A stretch of 64,000 nt of DNA from Bryobacterales bacterium (lineage in GTDB: Bacteria; Acidobacteriota; Terriglobia; Bryobacterales; UBA6623), in NCBI GenBank assembly GCA_022826925.1, contig JAJDTX010000108.1, forward strand, positions 52,130 through 116,129, in the 5' to 3' direction. Numbering within the stretch: the first letter of the stretch is position 1; each line of letters opens with the position of its first letter. Under the pieces are notes generated by a model. The model was not told the origin of the DNA. It ran no database searches and saw only the letters and a program-made list of their open reading frames with translations. The position numbers were made by a program, and so were the translations under genes. Of this stretch, positions 30,138 to 39,194 are shown piece by piece.

Positions 30138-31523
30138 TCAGTAGTTCTTGAACGGCCCCCTGGGCTCGGCAGCTGCCATCTCCCGCACCCAGTCCCGGTA
30201 GGCGCGTCTTACGCGTTTGAGAACATCGGGGAGTTCCTTGGTGAGGTCGTTGCTCTCCGCAAGGTCTTCCGAGAGGTCGAAGAGTCCGCCGCCTCTCCTG
30301 GAATGCACCAGTTTCCAGCGGCCCAGCCGTGCCCCGAATTCGCCTTGGCGCTCCCAGAACATGCTCTCCCGCTCCGATTTGGCTTGCCCTTGAAGTATGG
30401 GGAGCATGTCAAATCCGTCAAGTTCGACATCCTCGGGCAGGGAGGAGCCCGCAGCCTTGACCAGCATTGGGAAGACTTCCAGGGCGGTGAGAAATTCGTC
30501 GGACACAGTGCCGGGGGCGATCTTTCCGGGCCAGCGCATCAGGAACGGCACCCTCACGCCGCCCTCGAACATTTGTCCCTTGCGGCCCCGCAGGGGGCCG
30601 GAGTCGCCGCCTCCTCCGGCGCCGTTGTCAGAGACGAAGATGACGATGGTGTCCTGTCGCAGCCCGTGCTCTTCGATCCGATCCAGGACACGTCCGATGG
30701 AACTGTCCATGCAGGTGACCGCCGCCATGAACTTGTGGCGGCGCTCGGCCGCGAGGCCATCCGGTGATGGGTATTGGTCCAAGCACTTGCCCGGGGCTTG
30801 CACGAAGCCCCTGATGCCGCGATCCAGGCTCGATGCTCCGTGCGGCGCGTTGTAGGAAATGTAGACGAAGAAGGGATCGGCCTTGTGCTCGTCGATGAAG
30901 CGCAGCGTCTCGCGTTCGAACAGGTCGGTGGTGTAGAGGCCCTTGTCCTGCTCGGTAGGGGCGTTGCGCAGATACATCGACGGCACGCCGTAGCGCTCGT
31001 GCGTCCAGTAGTCGATGCCGGTATTGACGAATCCGTAGAAGTCGTCAAAGCCCCGTTGCAGCGGCAGATAGCGCTGGAGGGAGCCGAGGTCCCATTTGCC
31101 AAACACACCGGTGGCGTACCCAGCCTCGGAGAGCACTTGTGAGAGCAGCACCTCGCGCGTGTCGGTCCCCAAGATCCGCTCGGGGCTGATCGCGTATTCG
31201 TAGAGCGGATAGCGATAGCCATCGTTCACCCTGTCGTTGCGGAAGTTGTCGTAGGTTCCGTTGCGCTGTGGATAGCGGCCGGTCAGCAACGCGACTCGGG
31301 ACGGGGTGCACACGGGGAAGGCTGCGTAATAGCTGGTGAGCCGCACTCCCTCCGCTGCGAGTGTGTCAAGCCGGGGCGTGAGGATATCGCTGCTACCCAT
31401 CGAACCAAGGTCCATGTAGCCTTGGTCGTCCGAGACGATCAGCAGGATGTTGGGCTGGCGGGCCGCCGACACACTCGCGGCCAGCAGCGCGAACACGGCG
31501 AGGTAGCGCTTCATCGAGCCCAT
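30138..31523 (-). CDS. Type I sulfatase
   Basis: 461-aa sulfatase, exported by a Sec signal (MKRYLAVFALLAASVSA from the internal ATG at 31514, which may be the true start). PNILLIVSDDQGYMDLG carries the metal Asp pair; the formylglycine signature CTPSR is intact in FPVCTPSRVALLTGRYPQRNG; APHG and VIFVSDNGAGGGG keep the remaining metal and catalytic residues, in contrast to the erased homologue at 18753-20309. Hydrolyses an unknown sulfate ester. Stands alone, 40 bases before the DUF971 start. Confidence 0.92.
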   Translation of the reverse strand: MGSMKRYLAVFALLAASVSAARQPNILLIVSDDQGYMDLGSMGSSDILTPRLDTLAAEGVRLTSYYAAFPVCTPSRVALLTGRYPQRNGTYDNFRNDRVNDGYRYPLYEYAISPERILGTDTREVLLSQVLSEAGYATGVFGKWDLGSLQRYLPLQRGFDDFYGFVNTGIDYWTHERYGVPSMYLRNAPTEQDKGLYTTDLFERETLRFIDEHKADPFFVYISYNAPHGASSLDRGIRGFVQAPGKCLDQYPSPDGLAAERRHKFMAAVTCMDSSIGRVLDRIEEHGLRQDTIVIFVSDNGAGGGGDSGPLRGRKGQMFEGGVRVPFLMRWPGKIAPGTVSDEFLTALEVFPMLVKAAGSSLPEDVELDGFDMLPILQGQAKSERESMFWERQGEFGARLGRWKLVHSRRGGGLFDLSEDLAESNDLTKELPDVLKRVRRAYRDWVREMAAAEPRGPFKNY

Positions 31524-31566
31524 TGTAGGCAGCCGGCGCGTGAAGCCTATCGGGCCGGATGCGGGG

Positions 31567-32943
31567 CTAGCCTGTCCCGGCCGCCATTTCCCTGAAGTAC
31601 CTGCGGGCTTCCTTCATGACGAAAGGCGCGAGAATCAGCGACGAGGTCATGGTGGGGATGGACATCAGGCCGTACATGCCATCGATGAAGTCGAGCACTG
31701 CCGTGACCGATGTCACGGACGAGATCAGGATCGATGCCACGTAGATGTAGCGGTACAGGAACTGACGCTCCGCCCCGACCAAGAATCCCAGGGACTTTTC
31801 GCCGTAGTAGCCGCACGACAGGGTGGTTGAGAAGCCGAAGAAGATCGCGCAGGTGAGCAGCACGTAGGTTCCAACGCCGGGCAGAACCTGCTCGAACGAT
31901 GCGAGCGTCACCGAGACGCCCTCGGCCTCGAAGTTCGTCCACGTGCCCGTGCTGAGGATGATCAGCGCCGTCGAGGTGCAGATGATCAACGTGTCGATGA
32001 TCGGGCCAAGCATCGCCACCAAGCCCTCTCGGACGGGCTCGTCAGTCTTGGCAGCGCCGTGCGCGAGCGCCTCGGATCCGACCCCGGCTTCGTTCGAGAA
32101 TGCGGCCCGGCGCACGCCGGTCACGATCACGCCCCAGACGGCTCCCCCGGCGACGGCCTCTCCGGTGAACGCGTCCTTGAAGATCATGGCCAGGGCCCCG
32201 GGGAGGGATGACAGGTTGGTGGCCAGGATCACGGCAGCGCTGGCAACGTACAGCGCGACCATGGCCGGGACCATCTTGGCCGCGACCAATCCCACGCGCT
32301 TGATCCCACCGATCTGGACCGCTCCCGCCGCAATCGCTACGACGATGCCGAGCGCGAGGTTGAAGACCCAGGCATCGGACGATTCAGCGACCCAGCCGAG
32401 CGGCACTGCCACGGTCTCCCGGGCGATGCGGACGAGCTGGTTGACCTGGAACATCGGCAGCGTGCCGCACAGTGCGCAGAACGAGAAGAACAAGGCGAGC
32501 GGCTTCCACCGCTTCCCGAGGCCGTACAAGATGAAGTACATCGGACCGCCTTGGATTTCGCCCCGGCTGTCAGGGCCGCGGTACTGAATCGCCAGCGAGC
32601 AGGTGAAGAACTTGGTGGCGATTCCGACGAGGGCGCAGACCCACATCCAGAAGATCGCGCCCGGCCCGCCGGTTTGGATCGCGACTGCGACGCCGGCAAT
32701 GTTCGCCATCCCGATCGTGCCTGCAAGGGCGCTGCTAAGTGCCTGAAAATGCGATACCTGACCAGTGGCCGAAGCAGAGTCGTAGCGCCCAAGCAGAATC
32801 TTGAGGGCGTGCTTGAGGTGCCAGAACGGAAGCAGCCGGGAATAGAGAAAGAAGTAGCACCCGCCCCCGATCAGCAGCAGCAGTACTAGGGGTCCCCATG
32901 CGAAGGCGGCGAATGCCGCCAGAGCGTTTTCGATCCCCGCCAC
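31567..32943 (-). CDS. AGCS-family sodium:alanine/glycine symporter
   Basis: 458-aa transporter with about 10-11 transmembrane helices. AGCS signatures are clear: FQALSSALAGTIGMANIAGVAVAIQTGGPGAIFWMW (substrate/Na segment), GEIQGGPMYFILYGLG, and AFSNEAGVGSEALAHGAAKTDEPVREG. Imports small amino acids with Na+. The frame begins at GTG 32943, which suits the first helix; no better start is evident. Separated from the sulfatase by about 40 bases in the same direction. Confidence 0.92.
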   Translation of the reverse strand: MAGIENALAAFAAFAWGPLVLLLLIGGGCYFFLYSRLLPFWHLKHALKILLGRYDSASATGQVSHFQALSSALAGTIGMANIAGVAVAIQTGGPGAIFWMWVCALVGIATKFFTCSLAIQYRGPDSRGEIQGGPMYFILYGLGKRWKPLALFFSFCALCGTLPMFQVNQLVRIARETVAVPLGWVAESSDAWVFNLALGIVVAIAAGAVQIGGIKRVGLVAAKMVPAMVALYVASAAVILATNLSSLPGALAMIFKDAFTGEAVAGGAVWGVIVTGVRRAAFSNEAGVGSEALAHGAAKTDEPVREGLVAMLGPIIDTLIICTSTALIILSTGTWTNFEAEGVSVTLASFEQVLPGVGTYVLLTCAIFFGFSTTLSCGYYGEKSLGFLVGAERQFLYRYIYVASILISSVTSVTAVLDFIDGMYGLMSIPTMTSSLILAPFVMKEARRYFREMAAGTG

Positions 32944-33180
32944 CCCATCAGGATATACGCCAGCATGGTCGCCGGACCCGGCGTCGACTTCCGGCCGGCT
33001 GGTGCGCTAGGGAGTTCGGCTCCCGGAGCTGTCCGTGCGTGACGGCCCCATTTCGCGTAGACTCTTGGCAGGGAGTTCGGCGGTGCCGGCGCGGCCTGCA
33101 TGAGATCGAAGTTCTGCCGTTACGGAGCTTGGCCCGCAACGGGAAGCGTGCTCGAGGGGACCGGAGATCGGGGAAAATCT

Positions 33181-34236
33181 ATGACGCATCGAATCACTTT
33201 GGGACTGAGCCCCTTGCTGCTGGGATGGACGCTTGCCGTGGCGGCGGACATCCCGCGGACTCCATCGGGCAAGCCAGACCTGTCCGGGACGTATGACATA
33301 GCCACGCTGACGCCGCTGGAGCGCCCCGAAGAATACGGCGAGCGGCTAACGCTGACCGATGCGGAGGCGGTGGAAGTCGTCGATCGCGAGCTGGAGCGAA
33401 GGGCAGAGCGGAACGCGCCGTCCGATCCCGAGCGCGGCGCCCCTCCCGATGGCGGGGACGGATCGCCCGGATCGGCGGGAAATGTAGGCGGCTACAACTC
33501 GTTCTGGCTGGACAGGGGCAGTGGCGGATTCAAGCTGGACGGCACTTGGCGGACCTCGATCATCACCGAACCCAAGAACGGCCGCAAGCCGCCCATGACT
33601 GTAGCGGCAAAACAGCGCGCGGAGGCGCGGGCCGAGCTGTCGCGTGCGAACACCGGCGTCGCTTGGTGGGTCGAAGAGGGTCTGGAGCAAGGGCCTTACG
33701 ACGATCCGGAAATCAGGCCGCTGGCCGAACGCTGCCTGCTCGGGTTCGGCTCGACGGCCGGGCCGCCCATGCTGCCGGTCGCGTACAACAACGTGAAGCG
33801 AATCGTGCAGACCGAAGATCACGTGATGATCTTGGTTGAAATGGTTCACGATGTGCGCATCATCCGCATGAACGCCGAGCACGCTCCCGATGACGTGAGA
33901 AGCTGGTTCGGCGATTCGATCGGTCGTTGGGAAGGGGACACGTTGGTCGTGGAGACCACGAACTTCAACGACAGCCCATCGCTGTCGGGTGCATCGCGTG
34001 ACCTGCGGGTGACCGAATGGTTCACTCGGCTGGACGGGCAGACGCTGCGCTATCGCTTCCGTGTCGAGGACCCGAGCGTCTGGACCGCGCCGTGGAGCGG
34101 GGAATACGTGTGGCCTGCGACCGGAAACCGGCTGTACGAATACGCCTGCCACGAGGCCAACTACTCCTTCGGCGGGATTCTTCGAGGGGCACGGATCCTC
34201 GAGAAGGAACTGCTCGGCAAGAAGGGGGACGATTAG
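33181..34236 (+). CDS. Secreted protein of unknown function (acidobacterial family)
   Basis: 351-aa secreted protein: signal peptide MTHRITLGLSPLLLGWTLAVAA, then RTPSGKPDLSGTYD, the common opening of a large family in Acidobacteria and Planctomycetes of unknown role. Characteristic later blocks are present: NNVKRIVQTEDHVMILVEMVHDVRII, DSIGRWEGDTLVVETTNFND, VTEWFTRLDGQTLRYRF and YEYACHEANYSFGGILRGAR. No catalytic motif is known. Start ATG 33181; the open frame upstream from 33100 has no signal-like character. Confidence 0.8.
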   Translation: MTHRITLGLSPLLLGWTLAVAADIPRTPSGKPDLSGTYDIATLTPLERPEEYGERLTLTDAEAVEVVDRELERRAERNAPSDPERGAPPDGGDGSPGSAGNVGGYNSFWLDRGSGGFKLDGTWRTSIITEPKNGRKPPMTVAAKQRAEARAELSRANTGVAWWVEEGLEQGPYDDPEIRPLAERCLLGFGSTAGPPMLPVAYNNVKRIVQTEDHVMILVEMVHDVRIIRMNAEHAPDDVRSWFGDSIGRWEGDTLVVETTNFNDSPSLSGASRDLRVTEWFTRLDGQTLRYRFRVEDPSVWTAPWSGEYVWPATGNRLYEYACHEANYSFGGILRGARILEKELLGKKGDD

Positions 34237-34352
34237 ACGCGAACCGCAGAGCGGCTCGCGAATCGCAGTGGAACAGCTGGTGGAATCGGCTTGGCTGCAG
34301 GTCGCCGTCAGCGAGTGGTCTGGCCCGAATCCGTCACCGCAAACCAATCCGG

Positions 34353-35765
34353 CTAGGTTTTGTCGCAATTCTCTGGCAAGGCAGTGAGGAGCACTTCCTC
34401 TCCAGAATCCAACCCCGAAGAGACCAGTGCCTCGGTGTCATTGAAGGCCTGCACCCGGACCGGACGCTTGTGATAGGTCCCGTCCTCGGCAACATGGACG
34501 AACGAGCCCCCATCAGCCCCTAGCTCCGATTGAATCGCCTCCCTTGGCACGATCACCCCTGACTGCCGGCCCGAGTAGATGACATCAACGCTGGCTGACA
34601 GATCCGGCAGGATACGGTCATCGTTCGATTCGATCAGAATCCGGACCGGGATCAGCTTCCGGAACTGGCTGCGACCTCCGTGGCTGTACTTTGCTGACCC
34701 GGCAACGGCACCGATATCAACGACACGACCCTCGAAGCGCTCGCCGGGGTACGCGTCGAGCTCGATGACTGCTTTGTCCCCGATTCCAATTGTCAGCGCG
34801 TCGACCTGATTGAGACGGGCATTGACAATCATTTCGGATACATCAACGATGCGCATGAACAGGGAGCCTGGATGGAGTCGGTCGCCAGACTTGGTCTGGG
34901 CGTACACCCCAGCACTGCCTGCCTTGTACGTCGCCTCAAGCACGACCATGCCCGCAATCGGGGTCTTCACTTGAAGGCGCTCCAAGTCGTGCAGATGGCG
35001 CTCGACCTGCAGCTCCGCCTTCCGGACTGTCAAGTGCTCGCTGCGGAGATCCGCACCGTGCACGATCTCCACGAATTGACGCTCCCGCTCCTTTTGCTGC
35101 CATGTTGCGCGAGCCTGGTCAGCGACATTCCGCAGGATCTCCCCTTCGATCTTGGACCGCACTGCGGCGGTACTGACATCCAGCTCCGCCCTGCGGGCCC
35201 GAGCCTTGGCAGCGAGGCGCGACTGCCGTTCGGTCTCCTTCAGGATCGCAATCTCCGCCTCGCGCTTGCGGGCATTCGACTCAGCCACGGCCTGCACAAA
35301 CTTCCTGCTGCTGATCCAGTTCAAGAGCCACGGTAATTCGAACTCCGCAACAACGGATCCGGCCGGAACGACGATTCCGGGCCCCGCCAGCGTGGTGATG
35401 GTGAATGCGGCCTTGTCGGCATTTCCCGGACCCCGCAGCTTCGGCACTTTAATCGCCGCATACCGCAGAGTCTCGACGGTGCCACCGATGCGCAAGCTTT
35501 TTGTGAATTCCCCGATCGTTGCGGCAGCTGTCCGAAGTTGGGTGGGTCCCTGCCCGGAGGTCAGAGCGGATTCGCGGCTACTCAGAGCCCAAATCATCGA
35601 CGCGACAACAATGCCCGCCACCATGCATAGGCCGGTCGTAAGCCACGGACTTAGCTTCGGCGGCCGCGGCTCGGCTGGGGAAGTGCCAAAATTGGCCTTG
35701 CTATTTCCGGCGGGCCTATCGGTTCCGGGGGGGGCAGTGGACTGGAGTCGCGCACCTAACTCCAC
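34353..35765 (-). CDS. Membrane-fusion (HlyD/MacA-like) periplasmic adaptor, paralogue
   Basis: About 470 aa from the GTG at 35765 (TTG at 35810 is possible but less likely). Same order as the adaptor at 12642-14120: Pro-rich leader, transmembrane anchor (WLTTGLCMVAGIVVASMIWAL), half-lipoyl VPKLRGPGNADK where the other copy has 15 Gly, GIVVPAGSVVAEFE, long helical hairpin rich in Glu/Arg, VELDAYPG-type segment (AVIELDAYPGERFEGRVVDIGAVAG), and C-terminal GVIVPREAIQS. Shared blocks mark the two genes as paralogues. No permease or outer-membrane gene adjoins, so its pump partner is unknown. Confidence 0.83.
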   Translation of the reverse strand: MELGARLQSTAPPGTDRPAGNSKANFGTSPAEPRPPKLSPWLTTGLCMVAGIVVASMIWALSSRESALTSGQGPTQLRTAAATIGEFTKSLRIGGTVETLRYAAIKVPKLRGPGNADKAAFTITTLAGPGIVVPAGSVVAEFELPWLLNWISSRKFVQAVAESNARKREAEIAILKETERQSRLAAKARARRAELDVSTAAVRSKIEGEILRNVADQARATWQQKERERQFVEIVHGADLRSEHLTVRKAELQVERHLHDLERLQVKTPIAGMVVLEATYKAGSAGVYAQTKSGDRLHPGSLFMRIVDVSEMIVNARLNQVDALTIGIGDKAVIELDAYPGERFEGRVVDIGAVAGSAKYSHGGRSQFRKLIPVRILIESNDDRILPDLSASVDVIYSGRQSGVIVPREAIQSELGADGGSFVHVAEDGTYHKRPVRVQAFNDTEALVSSGLDSGEEVLLTALPENCDKT

Positions 35766-36189
35766 AATGTTAGTCGATTGTAGGGCACATTGGTGGACTG
35801 CCCTGTCCAACAGGCCATTCCGAAGAAAGCCTGCGGAGCCGCTACGTTTTCCAACACCGTTCGCCCGGGATCGACGCCACCAATGCGGTCAGGCTGTTTC
35901 CAGTCCGCCTCCGGACGATCTGGATCGATCTCTTCTGTGTTCAGCAGGACGATATGCTGTTGCTCGGGAGCCCGCTCCCAGCCTTCCTCGCCACTACCGA
36001 CCGCTTGATCGTGTGAAACAGGAGCGCACGCCATTCGCGCAACGTCACCTGATCCGCTTGGATCGCGTAACCAGGGTCGACTGGCTGCACTCCTCGCAGC
36101 ATGCCTGACATGGCAGCGAACGCCGTCGGATCCGACCGCTTGGGGCGCGATCCAGCGGCAGCGCGGAAGGGATGGGATCCACCCGCAGG
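35766..36189. other. Non-coding or decayed region
   Basis: About 420 bases between the adaptor start and the 3' end of an IS1380-like remnant. Several overlapping frames are open but none has recognisable family character or a ribosome-binding site. Probably decayed DNA plus the adaptor's upstream region. Confidence 0.35.
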
Positions 36190-36571
36190 TGTCCTGTCGC
36201 TCGACGACCGGACAGGCCGTGCTCAAACAGTTCTTGGCGCGCAAAGACACTGACCACAACGACACTCAGATCCGGTGGACGCTAACCCGCGTGATCGCGG
36301 CCACTCTCGGCACGATCTCCTCGGGGCCTCGGCGTGGCTGTCCGAGAAGAACTCCGATAGCAGTGCGTCGAGTCGTTGTGGGCCGGGCACAATGCGCTCG
36401 TAACGGTACTGCGGGCTCGCTCAGGGGTGCGCAACGCGGGCTGGTCCAGCGTGCTCGAGCCAGTCAGCGGATTGCCTCGCCATCGGAGGACATGCAGCCG
36501 CCGTCAAAGCGGGCGTCCACCTTGCGGCGACCCTGGTTGGGGAGATCGATTGCGGTGCAGTGTGTCTGCAT
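36190..36571 (-). pseudogene. IS1380-family transposase remnant (left copy)
   Basis: Read from ATG 36571 downward: MQTHCTAIDLPNQGRRKV then DARFDGGCMSSDG, the typical IS1380 N-terminus (FDGGxxSSDGG). A frameshift/deletion follows, after which other frames give NPLTGSSTLDQPALRT (family segment LxxxxTLNRLELT), RYERIVPGPQRLDALLSEFFSDSHAEAP (family DxxxVDxLLVDLFLxAHxxPP) and finally a LFEHGL segment resembling the C-terminus. Total length is about a quarter of an intact transposase, so large internal parts are gone. Assignment is by eye from family consensus. Confidence 0.55.
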
Positions 36572-36750
36572 CGCGCCCAGATTGTCCAATCGATGGGGCT
36601 GCTCTGCCGAGCCCGCCCGAAGCCAGGCTGGCGGTTCAGCGCCCGCCCGATCTCGAACTAGGGAACGTTCCACAACTGCCTCGGTAGGGGTAAGATACCT
36701 TTCGTCTCTGTCGACCAGGCTTTGATCTTTTCGGCACGTGGAGGGAAGCA

Positions 36751-38826
36751 GTGATACGAATGGCGGCCACGATCCTTTGCTTGGGATTAGCGACTGGCAG
36801 TGCAGGGCAGCGACTCGACCTTTCCGTCCTGTCCGGTCCCTCGGACATGGTTACTGGAGGCGATGCGCTCGTCGAAATCGCGGGCGCCAGCGTTGGCTCG
36901 TTGCAGGTCGAACTGGACGGTCGCGACGTCACCTCGGCGTTCCGGAGTGGTGTCGACCCCGCTGGCTTGGTTGGGCGGCTGTCCGAACTGAAGATGGGCA
37001 AGAACACGCTCACCGCAAAGGTTGGAGAACGGTCCACGAGCCTTGAGTTAATCAATCACCCTCGCACTGGCCCCGTGTTCTCCGGACCACACCAGGAACC
37101 CTTCGTTTGCGGGACCGAACGAGCTGGATTGGGGCCGCCCTCTGACGCCGACTGCAGTGTCGAGACGAGGAGCTCGTACTACTACAGAACCACCGACAGG
37201 GTAGAACCGCAGCAGCGGGGAACTGGAAGGGCCAGGATCCCTCCGGGGTTCAAGCCCCTTGACCTGTCCGCGCCACGCCCGTCCGATATTGCCCGCACGA
37301 CGACCACAGAGGGGCATGAACAGGATTTCATCATTCGAGTTGAGAGGGGCACGATCAATCGAGCGATTTACGAGATTGCGTTCCTCCACGATCCGGCGGA
37401 CGATCTCCCCGACCCATGGAGTACCGCCCCGAGCTGGAACGGCCGCCTCGTGTACCGGTTCGGCGGGGGCTGCCGCGCCGGCTATCGTCAGGGCCAGACC
37501 CGTTCCCCCTTGCAGGATGTGACCTCGCTTGCGAACGGATACGCGGTGGCGATGTCGTCGCTCAATGTATTTGGCAACAACTGCAACGACGTCATCTCGG
37601 CCGAGACGGCGATGATGGTCAAGGAGCATTTCATCGAGAGCTTCGGAGTTCCCGTTCACACCATCGGAGTCGGCGGATCGGGCGGCTCGATGCAACAGCA
37701 CCTGATCGCGCAGAACTATCCCGGCCTTCTGGATGGGATCATCCCGGGCGCCAGCTACCCGGACACGGTGACACTTGCTCCGCCGATCACGGATTGCTCG
37801 CTGCTCGCACGGGCCATCGACAACAGCGCGCACGACTGGAGCGACCTCCAGAAGAAGGCGGTATCGGGGTTCGCGACATGGGCGACTTGCGAGAGTTGGA
37901 TGCGGTCGTATACACCGGCCATGATCCAGCCGGCCAGTTGCCCGCCGGGCGTTCCCAAGGATCTGATCTATCACCCGGACCGGAGGCCGGACGGTGTTCG
38001 CTGCGGCATTTACGACAACCTGGTCAACCTTCTCGGGCGTGACGATTCGACGGGCCTGGCCCGCAGGGCGCTCGACAACGTGGGCGTTCAATACGGTTTG
38101 AAGGCCTTCAAGGACGGACTGATAGACGTCGAGCAGTTCATCGAGCTCAACGAGGTGATCGGCGGTTTCGACGACGACGCGAACTTCGTGTCCGAACGCA
38201 CGACCGCGGACATGGATGCCTTGAAAGTGGTCTACCAGACCGGGCGCGTGAATGGGGGCGGCGGGTCGCTGGGCTCGATTCCAATCATCGACACGCGCAG
38301 GTACTCGGATCCGACCGGGAACATTCACGACCGCGTTCGGACGTTCGTGTTGGGCGCGCGACTGCAGCGGGCACACGGCAGCGCTGGCAACCGTGTCATC
38401 CTGACGAATCCCCCGCGGCGCTTGGACGTGGTCCGACTGATGGATCAGTGGCTGGATTCGGTGGCCGCAGACGAATCAGAGGATGAGCCGATTGCCGTGA
38501 TCTCTCGGAGCCGGCCTGCCGATCTGAGCGATGCCTGCTGGTCGGCAGAAGGGGAGCGGCTTGCGGACGATTGGGCACGAGGGGGTAGTGGGCCGTGCGG
38601 CGAGCTCTACCCGGCGAGCGGCGACCCCAGAATCGCAGCCGGGGCCCCGCTTGAGGGCGACATCCTGAAGTGCCAATTGAAGCCGCTCCATCCAGCCGAC
38701 TACGGGCCTTCGCTCACGTCGGAGCAGTTGGACCGGTTGAGGGCCGTCTTTCCTGAAGGTGTGTGCGATTTCTCCAAGCCCGGAATCGGTCAAGTTTCCC
38801 TAGCACGGACCTGGATTCGGTACTGA
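36751..38826 (+). CDS. DUF6351-family secreted protein, alpha/beta-hydrolase-like
   Basis: 691-aa secreted protein starting at GTG 36751 (GGAGGGA five bases upstream). After a weak signal sequence there is a small beta domain (about residues 20-95: DALVEIAGASVGSLQVELDGRDVT, LKMGKNTLTAKV), then a hydrolase-like core: FGGGCRAGYRQG, MSSLNVFGNNCNDVISAETAMMVKEHFI and the GVGGSGGSMQQHLIAQNYPGLLDGIIPGASYPD block, where GGSGG has the form of a nucleophile elbow. Function unknown; some relatives are annotated as tannase- or esterase-like. It sits between two decayed copies of the same IS1380-like element, unlike its neighbours. Confidence 0.8.
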   Translation: MIRMAATILCLGLATGSAGQRLDLSVLSGPSDMVTGGDALVEIAGASVGSLQVELDGRDVTSAFRSGVDPAGLVGRLSELKMGKNTLTAKVGERSTSLELINHPRTGPVFSGPHQEPFVCGTERAGLGPPSDADCSVETRSSYYYRTTDRVEPQQRGTGRARIPPGFKPLDLSAPRPSDIARTTTTEGHEQDFIIRVERGTINRAIYEIAFLHDPADDLPDPWSTAPSWNGRLVYRFGGGCRAGYRQGQTRSPLQDVTSLANGYAVAMSSLNVFGNNCNDVISAETAMMVKEHFIESFGVPVHTIGVGGSGGSMQQHLIAQNYPGLLDGIIPGASYPDTVTLAPPITDCSLLARAIDNSAHDWSDLQKKAVSGFATWATCESWMRSYTPAMIQPASCPPGVPKDLIYHPDRRPDGVRCGIYDNLVNLLGRDDSTGLARRALDNVGVQYGLKAFKDGLIDVEQFIELNEVIGGFDDDANFVSERTTADMDALKVVYQTGRVNGGGGSLGSIPIIDTRRYSDPTGNIHDRVRTFVLGARLQRAHGSAGNRVILTNPPRRLDVVRLMDQWLDSVAADESEDEPIAVISRSRPADLSDACWSAEGERLADDWARGGSGPCGELYPASGDPRIAAGAPLEGDILKCQLKPLHPADYGPSLTSEQLDRLRAVFPEGVCDFSKPGIGQVSLARTWIRY

Positions 38827-39194
38827 AGCTGGCCCGTCGGACGCGTCGGAGCGTCTGCGTTCTTCGCAGCTAGGCCATGCCGTGCCAGCCGAGCTGCGAT
38901 GGAGCCGGCAGGGATCGTACTTTGGACAGGCTCGGAGAGGCACTCCGCTCAACCGCGACGTCCCTGTTCCGATCCACGCCTGACCTGGTCGAGAAATCCT
39001 GGGCCCAGGCCGCGAAGATTGCGTCAAGAATTCATCACCCGGAGCGCGTGCGGAAGTGCTTCGTCGTATCGGATCCTTTTCGGCGGGCACCCTGATTCGG
39101 GAGATCGATCATGGTACAGCGTGTCTGCGTGGAGGGTGCTCTCGATAGAACCTAACTTACTGATTTCAAATATATTATCACGAATTCACACCCC
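38827..39194. other. Intergenic region with IS remnant and AT-rich leader
   Basis: About 370 bases ahead of the subtilase gene. It holds the right IS1380-like remnant (39038-39130) and, from 39150 to 39185, a distinct AT-rich stretch (TTTCAAATATATTATCACG) that may contain the subtilase promoter. No confident -35/-10 pair was assigned. Confidence 0.4.
39038..39130 (-). pseudogene. IS1380-family transposase N-terminal remnant (right copy)
   Basis: Reverse strand encodes (T)QTRCTMIDLPNQGARRKG, almost the same as MQTHCTAIDLPNQGRRKV of the left copy, followed by unrelated residues and two stops. The initiating ATG has become ACG. At DNA level 39090-39129 and 36531-36570 match at about 32 of 40 positions, including 18 of 20 in the first half. 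Too diverged to be a recent duplication. Confidence 0.5.

Noticed and set aside
35756..36265. A 169-aa minus-strand frame upstream of the second adaptor
   Set aside because: Overlaps the IS1380-like remnant's C-terminal piece and has no family character; read as decayed DNA.
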